DNA of 64,000 nucleotides. Source: an uncultured Pseudoteredinibacter sp. (lineage in GTDB: Bacteria; Pseudomonadota; Gammaproteobacteria; Pseudomonadales; Cellvibrionaceae). Positions 17,472-26,994 of the stretch are shown piece by piece. The stretch is from positions 744,001-808,000 of the forward strand of contig NZ_CANMSS010000001.1 of assembly GCF_947500695.1 (NCBI RefSeq), written 5' to 3'. Below the pieces are notes generated by a model. That model was given only the letters and a program-made list of their open reading frames with translations, was not told where the DNA came from and did not search any database. A program made the translations under genes and the position numbers. The stretch's first letter is position 1. Each line of letters opens with the position of its first letter.

Positions 17472-18266
17472 CTATAACTTTGGCCACTCTAGCTTATCAG
17501 GCTCACCATAAGATTCGACAGCAGTACGATTATCATCGCCGTTCACTGATGAAGCATTACTACCAAGCAATTTATCTATATCAAAGCTGGGTAATATTTG
17601 GTGGCAATAGGACTTACCGCCCAACTCAAAACCAATCTGAAAAGCATGTAAACAGAACTCACACTGCTCTCCTAGCTGCTCATTACAGCCATAAAGTTTA
17701 TCTCCCAATATTGGGCTGCCTAAACTTTTCATGGCGACCCGAAGCTGATGAGTCTTGCCGGTTTTGGGGCGCCACAGAAATAGGCGATAACCATCGCCTA
17801 GGCCTGCACTAAAAAACTGGCTAATGGCATAGTTATCTTTGCCTTTTCCGAGCTTCCAGGCGCCTCGCCGCGCCTTTTCCATGCTGCCTTTAACGGCACC
17901 TTGTTTCTTTTTAGGCTTATACTTGCTTAGTGCCAAGTAATACTTCTGCACTCGGCCTTCCTCGAAGGCCGCCCCAAGCTCTTGAGCAACCTCTTTAGTC
18001 CGTGCAAATATCAGCAACCCGGAAGTGCCTTTGTCTAAGCGATGTACTGGATATAGCTTGCTGTTGATCAGATCATTTTCCAGTAGTGCGTTTTGAACTC
18101 GACTAAAAACTCCCTGTTGTCGCAGCTCTTGCCCATTCTTAATTTCAAGCTCGTCGTGAAAACCAATGCCACTGGCTTTATTGATCAATACAAATTGTGA
18201 ATTTAACTCCATCAACTGGAAGCCAAGCCGTTCAAATTGGCGGCCCTGATCTGAATTAATGCCCAT
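17472..18266 (-). CDS. RluA-family pseudouridine synthase (TIGR01621-like)
   Basis: 264 residues from the ATG at 18266. The catalytic aspartate is in VHRLDKGTSGLLIFART, and PKTGKTHQLRVAMKSLGSPI matches the RluA-family substrate-site motif. There is no S4 domain. It resembles the group of uncharacterised RluA homologues that have lost clear target assignment, so the RNA it modifies is unknown. The start overlaps the recQ stop by one base (TGATG), so it is translationally coupled to recQ. Confidence 0.85.
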   Translation of the reverse strand: MGINSDQGRQFERLGFQLMELNSQFVLINKASGIGFHDELEIKNGQELRQQGVFSRVQNALLENDLINSKLYPVHRLDKGTSGLLIFARTKEVAQELGAAFEEGRVQKYYLALSKYKPKKKQGAVKGSMEKARRGAWKLGKGKDNYAISQFFSAGLGDGYRLFLWRPKTGKTHQLRVAMKSLGSPILGDKLYGCNEQLGEQCEFCLHAFQIGFELGGKSYCHQILPSFDIDKLLGSNASSVNGDDNRTAVESYGEPDKLEWPKL

Positions 18267-20428
18267 CAACTCACGCCCGAAACGGGTGCCAATCTAGCAG
18301 CCCTTACACAACGAATTTCATTGTAGTTATAGCATTCATCCAGCGCCTCGAAAACGGGTTTTAGGCGAAATGGCTCGCCCTTTGATTGGCTTTCGACCTC
18401 TACTTCATCTAGCGCGTCTTCAATGGCTTGAATATCTTCAGCTTGCAGTCCTAATACCTCCGCAACACTCAAGGCACCATCACTGATTAACTGCTCTAGA
18501 TGTTGATAGATAGTGCCTTCGCTCAAACCTCTCTGGGCCGCGATTGCGGAAATTTCCATCCCGGCTTTAAACAGTGTGTAGCTCTGATAAACAGTGTGCT
18601 CTCTCTCAGCGTCAGCATCACCTTCGTCGGCATGCTCTAGCAAACATTCCAAAAAGGTATCGCCATACAATTCAAGTTTGCTATCACCCACCCCGCTTAC
18701 ATTGGAAAGATCACCCAAGGTCTTGGGGTTCATCCTGATCATTTCCATCAAAGTGGCATCATGGAAAATCATATAAGGCGGAACATCTTGCTCCTGAGCC
18801 AACTCTTTACGCAAGCCTCGCAAAGCCTCCCAAATTGCTTGCTCGCTGTCCTTAAGAAAGCTCTTGCCAGATCTTGCAGCCTTGCCTTTAGTCGCTTTCG
18901 CTTTTAAGGCTTCTTTACGCAGATAGAGTGCTTGTTTGCCCTGCAAAACCGCTCGGCAAGATTCCGCTAAACGCAAGCCACCGAAGGCCGAAACATCAAC
19001 ATTCAGTAAACCTTGGGCAACAAGCTGACGAAAGATGTTGCGCCATTGGGTCGCATTAAACTCTTTACCAATACCGTAAGTGCTTAAGTTTTGATGGGAG
19101 AACTGAAAAACTTTCTCTGTCTCTTTACCTAGTAAAACATCGATAAGGTGATTAACGCCAAAGCGCTGGCCACTACGATATACCGTACTCAGCGCTTTTT
19201 GAGCAGCCTCACTGGCATCCCAGGTCTCTGGTGGCGTAATACAGTTGTCGCAGTTACCGCAAGGCTCGGGCAGGTCTTCACCAAAGTAGGCCAATAAAGT
19301 TTGGCGCCGGCAAGTCGTCAGCTCACAAAGGCCCAGCATGGCATCAAGGCGGTGGCGCTCTTGCATTTTAAACTGCTCAGAGCCATTTGAGCCCTCTGCC
19401 ATTTGTCGCAGCTTTATGACATCTTGCAAACCATAGATCATCCAGGCTGTAGCCTCTTGACCATCACGGCCAGCACGCCCCGTCTCCTGATAGTAAGCCT
19501 CAACACTTTTAGGTAAATCCAAATGCGCCACAAAACGCACATCGGGTTTATCAATACCCATGCCAAATGCAATGGTGGCAACAATAATAATGTTTTCTTC
19601 GCGCAGAAAACGATCTTGGTTTTCTTGTCGCAAGACTTGGCTTAAGCCGGCGTGATAAGGCAGCGCATTAAAACCCTGCTGTTGCAAAAATTCGGCTATA
19701 TCTTCGACCTTTTTACGTGACAGGCAATAAATCACTCCTGCCGATTCTGGATACTCTTTTTGCAGAAATTGTAATAGCTGACGTTTGCCGTCCTGCTTTT
19801 GTTCTATACGATACTGAATATTGCTACGATCGAAGCCACAAACAAAATTGCGCTGCTGTCGCAGTTGAAGCCGACTGATAATTTCCGCACGAGTGTTTTC
19901 ATCGGCTGTTGCAGTAAGAGCAATCCTCGGCACATCGGCGAAGTTCCCCATCAGCTCAGCGAGATGCAGGTAGTCCGCCCTAAAGTCATGCCCCCACTGG
20001 GATACACAATGCGCCTCATCGACTGCAAACAAGCCAATATGCAATTGCTCAAGCAATGCAGCAAAAGAAGCGGTATTAAAACGCTCTGGGGCGACATACA
20101 GCAGATCTATTTCACCAGCCAGCAGGCCCTGCTCTACCGCCATAGCCTCTTGATGGCTAATAGATGAATTGAGAAAGGCAGCGGAGATGCCCAATTGTGC
20201 CAAGGCATCCACTTGGTTTTGCATCAGAGCAATCAAGGGCGATATAACAATTGTTACTCCTGTTCTTGCTAAAGCAGGAATTTGATAACAGAGGGACTTA
20301 CCGCCCCCTGTTGGCATGATCACAAGCGCATCTTGCCCCTCAATAACAGTATTGATGATATCTTCTTGAGGGTCGCGAAAAGCGTCGTAGCCAAAGCGGT
20401 GCTGTAGTATTTCGAGTGCAGAATTCAT
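18266..20428 (-). CDS. recQ: ATP-dependent DNA helicase RecQ
   Basis: 720 residues from the ATG at 20428; an upstream in-frame extension of 28 residues lacks family similarity. Helicase motifs: Walker [17 protein letters not shown] box [15 protein letters not shown], motif III LTATAD, motif [12 protein letters not shown]. An RQC zinc module follows (Cys residues in [16 protein letters not shown] and EPCGNCDNC), and an HRDC domain in the C-terminal third ([15 protein letters not shown] onward). A further C-terminal tail of about 100 residues ([16 protein letters not shown], a helix-turn-helix-like repeat) makes it longer than E. coli RecQ. It acts in recombination and fork repair. Confidence 0.96.
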   Translation of the reverse strand: MNSALEILQHRFGYDAFRDPQEDIINTVIEGQDALVIMPTGGGKSLCYQIPALARTGVTIVISPLIALMQNQVDALAQLGISAAFLNSSISHQEAMAVEQGLLAGEIDLLYVAPERFNTASFAALLEQLHIGLFAVDEAHCVSQWGHDFRADYLHLAELMGNFADVPRIALTATADENTRAEIISRLQLRQQRNFVCGFDRSNIQYRIEQKQDGKRQLLQFLQKEYPESAGVIYCLSRKKVEDIAEFLQQQGFNALPYHAGLSQVLRQENQDRFLREENIIIVATIAFGMGIDKPDVRFVAHLDLPKSVEAYYQETGRAGRDGQEATAWMIYGLQDVIKLRQMAEGSNGSEQFKMQERHRLDAMLGLCELTTCRRQTLLAYFGEDLPEPCGNCDNCITPPETWDASEAAQKALSTVYRSGQRFGVNHLIDVLLGKETEKVFQFSHQNLSTYGIGKEFNATQWRNIFRQLVAQGLLNVDVSAFGGLRLAESCRAVLQGKQALYLRKEALKAKATKGKAARSGKSFLKDSEQAIWEALRGLRKELAQEQDVPPYMIFHDATLMEMIRMNPKTLGDLSNVSGVGDSKLELYGDTFLECLLEHADEGDADAEREHTVYQSYTLFKAGMEISAIAAQRGLSEGTIYQHLEQLISDGALSVAEVLGLQAEDIQAIEDALDEVEVESQSKGEPFRLKPVFEALDECYNYNEIRCVRAARLAPVSGVS

Positions 20429-20655
20429 GAGGCGCAGTATACCTTGCTTGCTCTGGCAGTGCTTGGGGCAAAGCCATGAGATTGAAAATGAGCCCCGCCT
20501 CAGGGCGATCATTTTTTGTACTCAGCCTCTTTCAAGCTTCGTCTCATTTTAGGGGCTAGATCAATACTTAAGCGCTTTTTTTGGGTATGATTTATCTATA
20601 AAACATATGGCCGAGAATTGGCCACTTAATTATAAAACCACTAAGGGCTCTAACC

Positions 20656-20922
20656 ATGCAATACGATGTTTTTAAAGAGGTACTTCCGGTCTTCCCCATG
20701 GGCCGCTATCTAGTTAACAGCTTCCAGCTGCGTAACCTAATTCAACACGAGGGCTGCACCGGTGTCGCTACACGTATTTTGCATGTAGGCACCATTGGAT
20801 TAGATAAAGACGATTTATGCGCTCGTCTGGCCAGCGATCAGCACCCTAGGCTGGATGACATTAAAATTACCTGTTTGGATGGTGAGATTATCATCGACAA
20901 CCCAGATCTGGGCTGCCAGTAA
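20656..20922 (+). CDS. Small conserved-looking cytosolic protein, unknown
   Basis: 88 residues, no membrane segment. The sequence is balanced in composition with a plausible mixed alpha/beta pattern (HVGTIGLDKDDLCARLAS, DDIKITCLDGEIII). A start at ATG 20656 is preceded by AAGG, and a strong terminator follows at 20960, so it looks like an independent single-gene unit divergent from recQ. I do not recognise the family and assign no function. Confidence 0.65.
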   Translation: MQYDVFKEVLPVFPMGRYLVNSFQLRNLIQHEGCTGVATRILHVGTIGLDKDDLCARLASDQHPRLDDIKITCLDGEIIIDNPDLGCQ

Positions 20923-20959
20923 ACAGTCCCTTGCGCATTAAGCGTAAATTGACAAGCCA

Positions 20960-20990
20960 ACAAAAAAGCAGCCATTGGCTGCTTTTTTGT
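20960..20990. terminator. Bidirectional Rho-independent terminator
   Basis: GCAGCC and GGCTGC arms flanked by AAAAAA and TTTTTT (20961-20988), forming a 15-bp self-complementary unit. It lies between the convergent 88-residue gene and the DUF885 gene and can serve both. Confidence 0.9.
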
Positions 20991-21051
20991 TTATGGCTTA
21001 TATGCTCCTAGGCCCAATATAAGGCCATTGTAGGAGCTATTGTTAGCAGTG

Positions 21052-22824
21052 TTATTTGGCCGCTTGTGCTTCAACCCACTCTTTTATTAAATCTTCCAAT
21101 ACCGACAGCGGCACAGCGCCATTGGTTAGAATTTTGGTGTGAAACTCACGCAAATCGAACTTTTCACCAAGCGCCTTTTCTGCATAAGCTCGCAACTCAC
21201 GGATTTTTAGCTCACCCATTTTGTAAGACAAGGCCTGCCCCGGCCAAGTAATATAACGGTCAACTTCGGTGGTGATATTATGCAAAGACAGAGCGCTGTT
21301 ATTAGCCATAAAATCAATCGCCTGTTGGCGCGTCCAGCCTTTAGCGTGCATCCCAGTATCTACCACTAAACGTAATGCTCGCCACATTTCATAGGTTAAA
21401 CGACCAAAACGCTCGTAAGGGGTTTTATACATACCCATCTCTTCACCTAAATACTCGGCATATAGAGCCCAGCCTTCACCATAAGGGTGAAAGTAATAAA
21501 AACGGCGAAATTCTGGCAGCTCACCCATTTCATTTTGAATAGAGATTTGTAAGTGGTGTCCAGGCACTGCTTCGTGCAATGTTAGGGCTGGCAGCTCATA
21601 CAATGCTCGGCTTTTCAAATCGTAAGTATTCAAGAAATATTTACCCGAACGTGTGCCGTCAGCAGCGCCGCGCTGGTAATAAGCGGGCGTGACCTTTGGA
21701 GCGATTTGATCAGGCACCTTCTCAATACCATAGGGCAAACGTGGCAAGTAAGAGAAATACTCGGGTAACTTACCGTCCATTTCCTTGGAGATTGCCGCAG
21801 CTGCAGCCATATACTCTTTGGCTGTCTTAGGATAAAACTGCGGATCCGTTCTTAAGAACTCTAAGAAAGCTTTAAAGTCACCTTTAAACTCAACTTCCTC
21901 CATCACCTTTTTCATATCATCACGAATACGCTTCACTTCACTTAAGCCAAGCTTATGAACCGCTTCTGCATCCGTATTGACAGTCGTGTAATATTTAACG
22001 AAGTGGTCGTAAAGTTCTGCTCCACCTTTTACCGATGAGATACCCACAACTTTACGACAGGCGGGTGCGTATTCATTTAAGTAAAAATCCAAATACTCCT
22101 GATATTTTGGCATTACAGATGCGCTAATGGTCGCTTTCGCCTTAGCCTGCAGCTGCTCCTGGAGTTTGCTATCCATTGTTTTAGGCAGAGTTTTAAAAGG
22201 TTTATAAAAGTCACTTTCCTCAGCCGGCTTTATGTAACCTCGAATGCCCTCTTCGTAACCCACCAAAGTTTCGCAAGGCTGTGTATTTCCAGTTTTAATG
22301 CCCTCTCGCATTAATGCCATGTTTTGATCAGCGTAGGTTTCAAAAGCTTTTAAACGATTAATATAACTCTTGAAATCACCAGCATTCTTTAAGCGAACTC
22401 GCGGCGCTGAACGAGCAAAGCCATCATGCCAACCTGCATAGGTGGTGAAGGTATACATATACCAATTGGATTCTAAAGTATGACGCTCATGGCGTAACAT
22501 CCAATCCATTAATTGATAGTTAACTTTTTGCTGAGCACTGAGTTTTTCAACATCAATGCTCTCGAGCTCAGCAATCGATTTATCAAACAAGCGCTCAAGA
22601 GACGTACGTCCCTTTTCATCCACTTGAGATAACTTGTCGCTGTGGCGCATATCCCCATTCATATTGGCGGCAAGCGGATACTGATCCAAATAGGCATCCC
22701 AATAATTCGCCATAACTTTATCAAGCTTGTCATTGGCATTAGTAATAGCCAAGGCATTACCCGAACTCAGCAGCGCTACACAACAAGCACTTACAGCCGA
22801 TTTAATGAAGGTTTTAGATTGCAC
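21052..22824 (-). CDS. DUF885-family exported metallopeptidase-like protein
   Basis: 590 residues. An N-terminal signal peptide (SAVSACCVALLSSGNALA, cleavage after about residue 26) suggests a periplasmic location. The DUF885 core carries LTLHEAVPGHHLQIS, an HExxxGHH motif that is the putative metal site of this family, and downstream YFHPYGEGWALYAEYLGEE, which supplies a glutamate. Members are presumed peptidases, but activity is rarely shown. It lies alone between two terminators. Confidence 0.88.
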   Translation of the reverse strand: MQSKTFIKSAVSACCVALLSSGNALAITNANDKLDKVMANYWDAYLDQYPLAANMNGDMRHSDKLSQVDEKGRTSLERLFDKSIAELESIDVEKLSAQQKVNYQLMDWMLRHERHTLESNWYMYTFTTYAGWHDGFARSAPRVRLKNAGDFKSYINRLKAFETYADQNMALMREGIKTGNTQPCETLVGYEEGIRGYIKPAEESDFYKPFKTLPKTMDSKLQEQLQAKAKATISASVMPKYQEYLDFYLNEYAPACRKVVGISSVKGGAELYDHFVKYYTTVNTDAEAVHKLGLSEVKRIRDDMKKVMEEVEFKGDFKAFLEFLRTDPQFYPKTAKEYMAAAAAISKEMDGKLPEYFSYLPRLPYGIEKVPDQIAPKVTPAYYQRGAADGTRSGKYFLNTYDLKSRALYELPALTLHEAVPGHHLQISIQNEMGELPEFRRFYYFHPYGEGWALYAEYLGEEMGMYKTPYERFGRLTYEMWRALRLVVDTGMHAKGWTRQQAIDFMANNSALSLHNITTEVDRYITWPGQALSYKMGELKIRELRAYAEKALGEKFDLREFHTKILTNGAVPLSVLEDLIKEWVEAQAAK

Positions 22825-23037
22825 AATTGTTCTCCAGTATGGGATGTCGCAAAAGCCTATTCTATCTTATTCGCTACACATAGGTAGTAGATCGACGCTA
22901 TAGACACAGGCAAAACACATTGCGATATGAACTTTTGTAAAGGCTATAGCTGAATAGAATTTAAGCAGCTAACATAGGCCTCGAACACAAACTCAATGTC
23001 GCCTTTGCTATGAATTTACAATAAAAGACGGTTAATT

Positions 23038-23277
23038 ATGGAAAAGCCCCAAGATAAACAGGACCAACAAGAAATAGATGCCACTCAAAAGCCCGGCTTT
23101 CTTGCTTTAATTGTGAGTACATTTGCCGCAGCATTTGGCGTACAGACAGATAAAAATCGCGAGCGCGATTTCCAACATGGCAATATTTATAGCTTTATCG
23201 CCGCCGGTATTCTTTTTACGGTCTTTTTTGTATTGGGGACGGTATTTTTAGTGAAGTTTATCTTGGCTGGAGATTAG
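23038..23277 (+). CDS. DUF2970-family small membrane protein
   Basis: 79 residues with a hydrophilic N-terminus, the family segment FLALIVSTFAAAFGVQTDKN, then REDRDF-like charged region and a single C-terminal membrane helix (FIAAGILFTVFFVLGTVFLV). Length and layout match DUF2970 proteins, whose function is unknown. It is followed by a terminator. Confidence 0.88.
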   Translation: MEKPQDKQDQQEIDATQKPGFLALIVSTFAAAFGVQTDKNRERDFQHGNIYSFIAAGILFTVFFVLGTVFLVKFILAGD

Positions 23278-23316
23278 AAAATCATCTAAACGCATAAGGC
23301 GTTAAAGAAATCACTG

Positions 23317-23353
23317 CCATAAAAAAACTCAGCAATCGCTGAGTTTTTTATGG
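23317..23353. terminator. Bidirectional Rho-independent terminator
   Basis: ACTCAGC and GCTGAGT arms with A7 before and T6 after. It separates the convergent DUF2970 gene (plus) and the MarR gene (minus). Confidence 0.9.
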
Positions 23354-23370
23354 TCTTAGCTCGACAATAA

Positions 23371-23829
23371 TTAATGAGGCTCTACGCCCAATTGCTTCAG
23401 CAAAACACGCACCTGACCATTTAAGGCCACCACATTATCTTGCCCCAAAGACATATTTAAACGTCTTTGATGCTCATCAGCCTGCTGATTCAAGGTAAAG
23501 ATAATACGACTACCTCTTGGCGTTAGGCACAGCTGTACGCAACGACGATCTACGCCATCTTGCTTACGCTCTAACAAACCTTTTTTAGCGAGGCGATCGG
23601 CCAAACGGGTTACCGCTGAGCGATCAATACCCAAATAATCAGCCACCTGGGCCGGAGTTTGAGCAATCTGATGGTATAAAACATTCATTACCATCCATTG
23701 CGGCCAAGTTACATCCGTATCGGCTAAGTTTCTATTAAAGGATTCCTGAAGCTCGTGACTTGCTCGGCCTAACCAAAACAAAAAACTATCATCCAGACGA
23801 AATCCATGACTGCTACTTAATGTTTCCAT
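23371..23829 (-). CDS. MarR-family transcriptional regulator
   Basis: 152 residues, winged helix-turn-helix. The recognition region is TPAQVADYLGIDRSAVTRLAD with the wing KKGLLERKQDGVDRRCVQ, the hallmark of MarR proteins. It probably represses its own region and a neighbouring gene. The nearest divergent genes are a short membrane ORF (same strand, upstream) and the sulfite reductase operon. The effector is unknown. Confidence 0.92.
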   Translation of the reverse strand: METLSSSHGFRLDDSFLFWLGRASHELQESFNRNLADTDVTWPQWMVMNVLYHQIAQTPAQVADYLGIDRSAVTRLADRLAKKGLLERKQDGVDRRCVQLCLTPRGSRIIFTLNQQADEHQRRLNMSLGQDNVVALNGQVRVLLKQLGVEPH

Positions 23830-23908
23830 AACACACCCTTTTTGTGATTACGGAGTAGCAGGCTCTAATCCCTGTAAAGCACTCACTCTTTGGTGATTTA
23901 TTGGACGT

Positions 23909-24025
23909 TTATTGCCCGCTAATCCAAAATATGCAAGTAGCCACGAATATTGTTATTAAGGCTACTGCTGCGATTGCATCTGCAGTACTGTCCGCTTGAT
24001 CTTGTAAGCTTACTTCTTCATTCAT
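23909..24025 (-). CDS. Possible 38-residue single-pass membrane protein
   Basis: The ATG at 24025 is preceded by GGAG 9 bp upstream. The peptide has an acidic head (MNEEVSLQDQADSTAD) and one membrane helix (AIAAVALITIFVATCIFWIS). It lies between the MarR gene and the sulfite reductase gene. The good ribosome site and clean amphipathic design favour a real small protein, but no family is recognised. Confidence 0.5.
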   Translation of the reverse strand: MNEEVSLQDQADSTADAIAAVALITIFVATCIFWISGQ

Positions 24026-24332
24026 TTTTATTGCTCCGCCTGTTATAGATTATTCAATGTACGAAGTACTTATATTTGATTGTATCTCTAATGCTTAAGG
24101 CTGCAAGGTGATTTTGGCCATATTCTCAATTGTTCTTAACATATGAATAGGCAATAGTTTTATATTCTATCGCGAACTGGTATTGTGCCGCTCTACGCGT
24201 GAATCTAGGGGTATATTACCGGCAAAATGCGGCGAAAAGATCGCATCTCCAGCCATTATCCCCAAAGCAATGGAATATTCCCCAAGGAAGTATTCTGAAT
24301 TTTTATACCATTTGCTTATATGGCCTGAGAAA

Positions 24333-25997
24333 ATGTACATCTACGACCAGCACGACCATAGCATTCTTCAACAGCGTGTTGAGCAGTTTCGCCAACAAAC
24401 TGAACGCTATTTAGCCGGCGATCTCGCCGAAGAAGCCTTTTTGCCGCTACGTCTGCAAAATGGCCTATATGTCCAGCGACTCGCACCTATGCTGCGAGTG
24501 AATGTGCCCTACGGCATGATTAACAGTACTCAGTTGCGCCGTGTGGCCCGTGTCGCTCGAGATTACGACAAGGGCTATGTCCATATTAGCACTCGCCAGA
24601 ACATTCAATTTAACTGGCCAGATCTCGCCGATGTCCCTGCGATCTTGGCAGAACTTGCCGAAGTTGAGATGCACGCGACTCAATCCAGCGGTAACTGTAT
24701 CCGTAATACCACGGCTGACCAATTCGCCGGTATTGCGGAAGATGAACTATTAGACCCACGCCCCTATTGCGAAATTATTCGCCAGTGGTCTACTCTGCAC
24801 CCTGAATTTGCCTTCTTGCCCCGTAAGTTCAAGATAGCCGTCAACGCCGCTAAAGAAGACCGTGCGGCAAGCCAGGTGCATGATATTGGCTTAGACCTGT
24901 ATCAAAATGAAGCTGGTGAAACCGGTTTTAGAGTACGCGTAGGTGGCGGCCTTGGCCGTACACCACTGGTCGGAAGTGTGGTTCGCGAATTCTTACCTGA
25001 ACAAGAGCTATTAAGCTATCTCGATGCGGTCTTACGGGTATACAACCAAAAGGGCCGTCGCGATAACAAATACAAAGCCCGAATTAAGATTCTGGTTAAA
25101 GCCATGGGACCAGGGGCATTTGCCGAATTAGTTGAGGCCGAATGGGAGCGCATACGTGAAGGCTATACTCGCCTCACCCAAGATGAAATCGATCGCGCCA
25201 AGAGTTTCTTTACGGAACCGGCTTATAGCAGCTTTGATACCGTCGCAGTTGATAACAGCATATCTGAACTAAGAGCTGAACATACCGCTTTTGACAAATG
25301 GCTAACCCGCAATGTTCGCCAACATAAAAAAGCGGACTATGCCTCTGTCACCCTATCGCTGAAGCCCACGGGCGTTGCACCTGGTGATGTTACCGAGAAG
25401 CAATTGGAAATCATTGCCGATCTTGCCGATGAATACAGCTTTGGCGAAGCGCGCACGACTCATGAGCAAAATATTGTTTTAGGCGATGTGGCCAAAGATA
25501 AGCTGTTTGAGCTCTGGCAAAAAGCCAAAGCTGCCGGTTTTGCTACCCCCAACATTGGTACCTTAACGGATATTATCTGCTGCCCAGGTGGTGATTACTG
25601 CTCACTCGCTAATGCCAAGTCAATTCCAATCGCCGAAGCCATCCAGCGTCGTTTTGCCGATATGGACTATTTATACGACCTTGGCGATTTAGATTTAAAC
25701 ATTTCTGGTTGTATGAACGCCTGCGCCCACCACCACGTCGGCCACATCGGCATTCTTGGCGTTGATAAAAAAGGCGAAGAGTTTTATCAGGTTCAGTTAG
25801 GCGGCAATGCCGGTAACGATACTAAGCTCGGCAAAGTACTCGGCCCGGCTTTTGATGCTGATGATATACCAAGCGTATTGGAAAAAATCTTGAATATCTT
25901 TGTAGATAATCGCCATGAAGGTGAAGAATTTCTACAAACCTATGAGCGCATCGGTATGGCGCCATTTAAGGAGCGTGTCTATGCCAAAGATCATTAA
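24333..25997 (+). CDS. Siroheme-dependent sulfite/nitrite reductase (CysI-like)
   Basis: 554 residues from the ATG at 24333; the frame runs about 150 bp further upstream, but that part has no family likeness. Two ferredoxin-like and two NIR/SIR repeats are present. The first core contains HISTRQNIQFNW and QSSGNCIRNTTADQFAG. The [4Fe-4S]-siroheme cysteines are in ICCPGGDYCSLANAKS and ISGCMNACAHHH. It reduces sulfite to sulfide, or nitrite to ammonia, with six electrons. Coupling to a DUF934 gene and the absence of a nitrate cluster favour assimilatory sulfite reduction. It overlaps the next gene by 17 bp. Confidence 0.9.
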   Translation: MYIYDQHDHSILQQRVEQFRQQTERYLAGDLAEEAFLPLRLQNGLYVQRLAPMLRVNVPYGMINSTQLRRVARVARDYDKGYVHISTRQNIQFNWPDLADVPAILAELAEVEMHATQSSGNCIRNTTADQFAGIAEDELLDPRPYCEIIRQWSTLHPEFAFLPRKFKIAVNAAKEDRAASQVHDIGLDLYQNEAGETGFRVRVGGGLGRTPLVGSVVREFLPEQELLSYLDAVLRVYNQKGRRDNKYKARIKILVKAMGPGAFAELVEAEWERIREGYTRLTQDEIDRAKSFFTEPAYSSFDTVAVDNSISELRAEHTAFDKWLTRNVRQHKKADYASVTLSLKPTGVAPGDVTEKQLEIIADLADEYSFGEARTTHEQNIVLGDVAKDKLFELWQKAKAAGFATPNIGTLTDIICCPGGDYCSLANAKSIPIAEAIQRRFADMDYLYDLGDLDLNISGCMNACAHHHVGHIGILGVDKKGEEFYQVQLGGNAGNDTKLGKVLGPAFDADDIPSVLEKILNIFVDNRHEGEEFLQTYERIGMAPFKERVYAKDH

Positions 25998-26478
25998 AGA
26001 CGGCCAGGTTGTTGACGACAGCTGGCAACTGTTCGAATTAAGCGAAGATTCTGAACTGGCTAATGCTGCAGTGCCAACTGGTCAGTGGATCGTGCCCCTG
26101 CAACTGTGGTTAGCCCAGCGAGACAAATTAAAAGCTCGCTCAGATATCGGTATTCAGATAGGCATTGACGACGATATCGAATTGTTAGCTGATGACTACG
26201 ACAGCGTGCCTCTTTTAGCTTTCGATTTTCCTGTGTTTATGGATGGCCGTGGTTTTTCAGCCGCTTTTTTGATTCGTGATCGCTTTGCCTTTAAAGGTGA
26301 GTTACGTGCAAGTGGTGCCTTTATTCGCGATCAACTCTGTTACTTGCAGCGCTGTGGCTTTAACGCCTTTGCACTGAGCGCAGAAGATTTAGAAGCCGCC
26401 AAGGATTCCTTAAGCGATTTGCAAGAAGCCTATCAGGCGTCGGCCGACAAAGCGCCTTTGTTCCGTCGCCGCGGATAA
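25981..26478 (+). CDS. DUF934-family protein, partner of the sulfite reductase
   Basis: 165 residues from the ATG at 25981. Typical DUF934 features are the start MPKIIKDGQVVDDSWQLF, the PVFMDGRGFSAAFLIRDR segment and GELRASGAFIRDQLCYLQRCGF. Members are almost always encoded directly after a CysI-like reductase and are thought to assist sulfite reduction (family context). The start lies inside the end of the reductase gene, so expression is coupled. Confidence 0.9.
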   Translation: MPKIIKDGQVVDDSWQLFELSEDSELANAAVPTGQWIVPLQLWLAQRDKLKARSDIGIQIGIDDDIELLADDYDSVPLLAFDFPVFMDGRGFSAAFLIRDRFAFKGELRASGAFIRDQLCYLQRCGFNAFALSAEDLEAAKDSLSDLQEAYQASADKAPLFRRRG

Positions 26479-26994
26479 GCTCTCACCGATATGAGTTAGC
26501 AGCAAAGTCCTCATTGGGGCTTTGCTGAATCCCCCTCTAGCCCGCTCTCTCAGACTCCTTATCCCTAAGCCAGTCACAGCAAAGAACTACACATTCAAAC
26601 CTTTGGCCAGTTTAAGCATCGCAGTAATCGCGTCAGCATATCTACATCTTAGGGCGGTACGAGAATAAATGATGCCAATGAAATTTCCAGAGCGACTTTC
26701 CAAATCGAGAATCTTTATATCAGGTATATGCTTTGGAATCTCAATAGGCATATCAATCGGTATGCTAATTTCCTATTTTTTTGGCGCTTAAAAACTGTTC
26801 GCAACAGCGCCAATTTAACTCACATCAATGGTTAAACTGTCACCCCAAAGAACAGCTTTAGGCACATATCTCATCAAAAACATGGCTCGATTTTATTGTT
26901 TTTCTAATTTGATAAAAAAGTACTAAAGAAACCGAGCGCTGCTCCGATAGCACATTTAGATGACTTGTAAATTATTGGTGTTGGAGCCATAGCC
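26479..26994. other. 516-bp intergenic region with one possible micro-ORF
   Basis: It lies between the DUF934 gene and the chemoreceptor gene, both plus. Apart from the 40-codon ORF listed at 26669-26791 I see no gene. An A/T-rich stretch with TTTTTCTAATTTGATAAAAA near 26900 probably includes the chemoreceptor promoter. Confidence 0.4.
26669..26791 (+). CDS. Possible 40-residue membrane peptide
   Basis: ATG-ATG start at 26669. The peptide has a basic head (PMKFPERLSKSR) followed by one glycine-rich hydrophobic helix (IFISGICFGISIGMLISYFF). No clear Shine-Dalgarno is seen (GGGCGGT lies 13 bp upstream). Reported as a candidate only: the positive-inside charge pattern is sensible, but chance ORFs of this size are common. 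Confidence 0.3.
   Translation: MMPMKFPERLSKSRIFISGICFGISIGISIGMLISYFFGA

Noticed and set aside
24183..24332. N-terminal extension of the sulfite reductase
   Set aside because: The extra 50 residues have no family similarity and the conserved protein start is the ATG at 24333.
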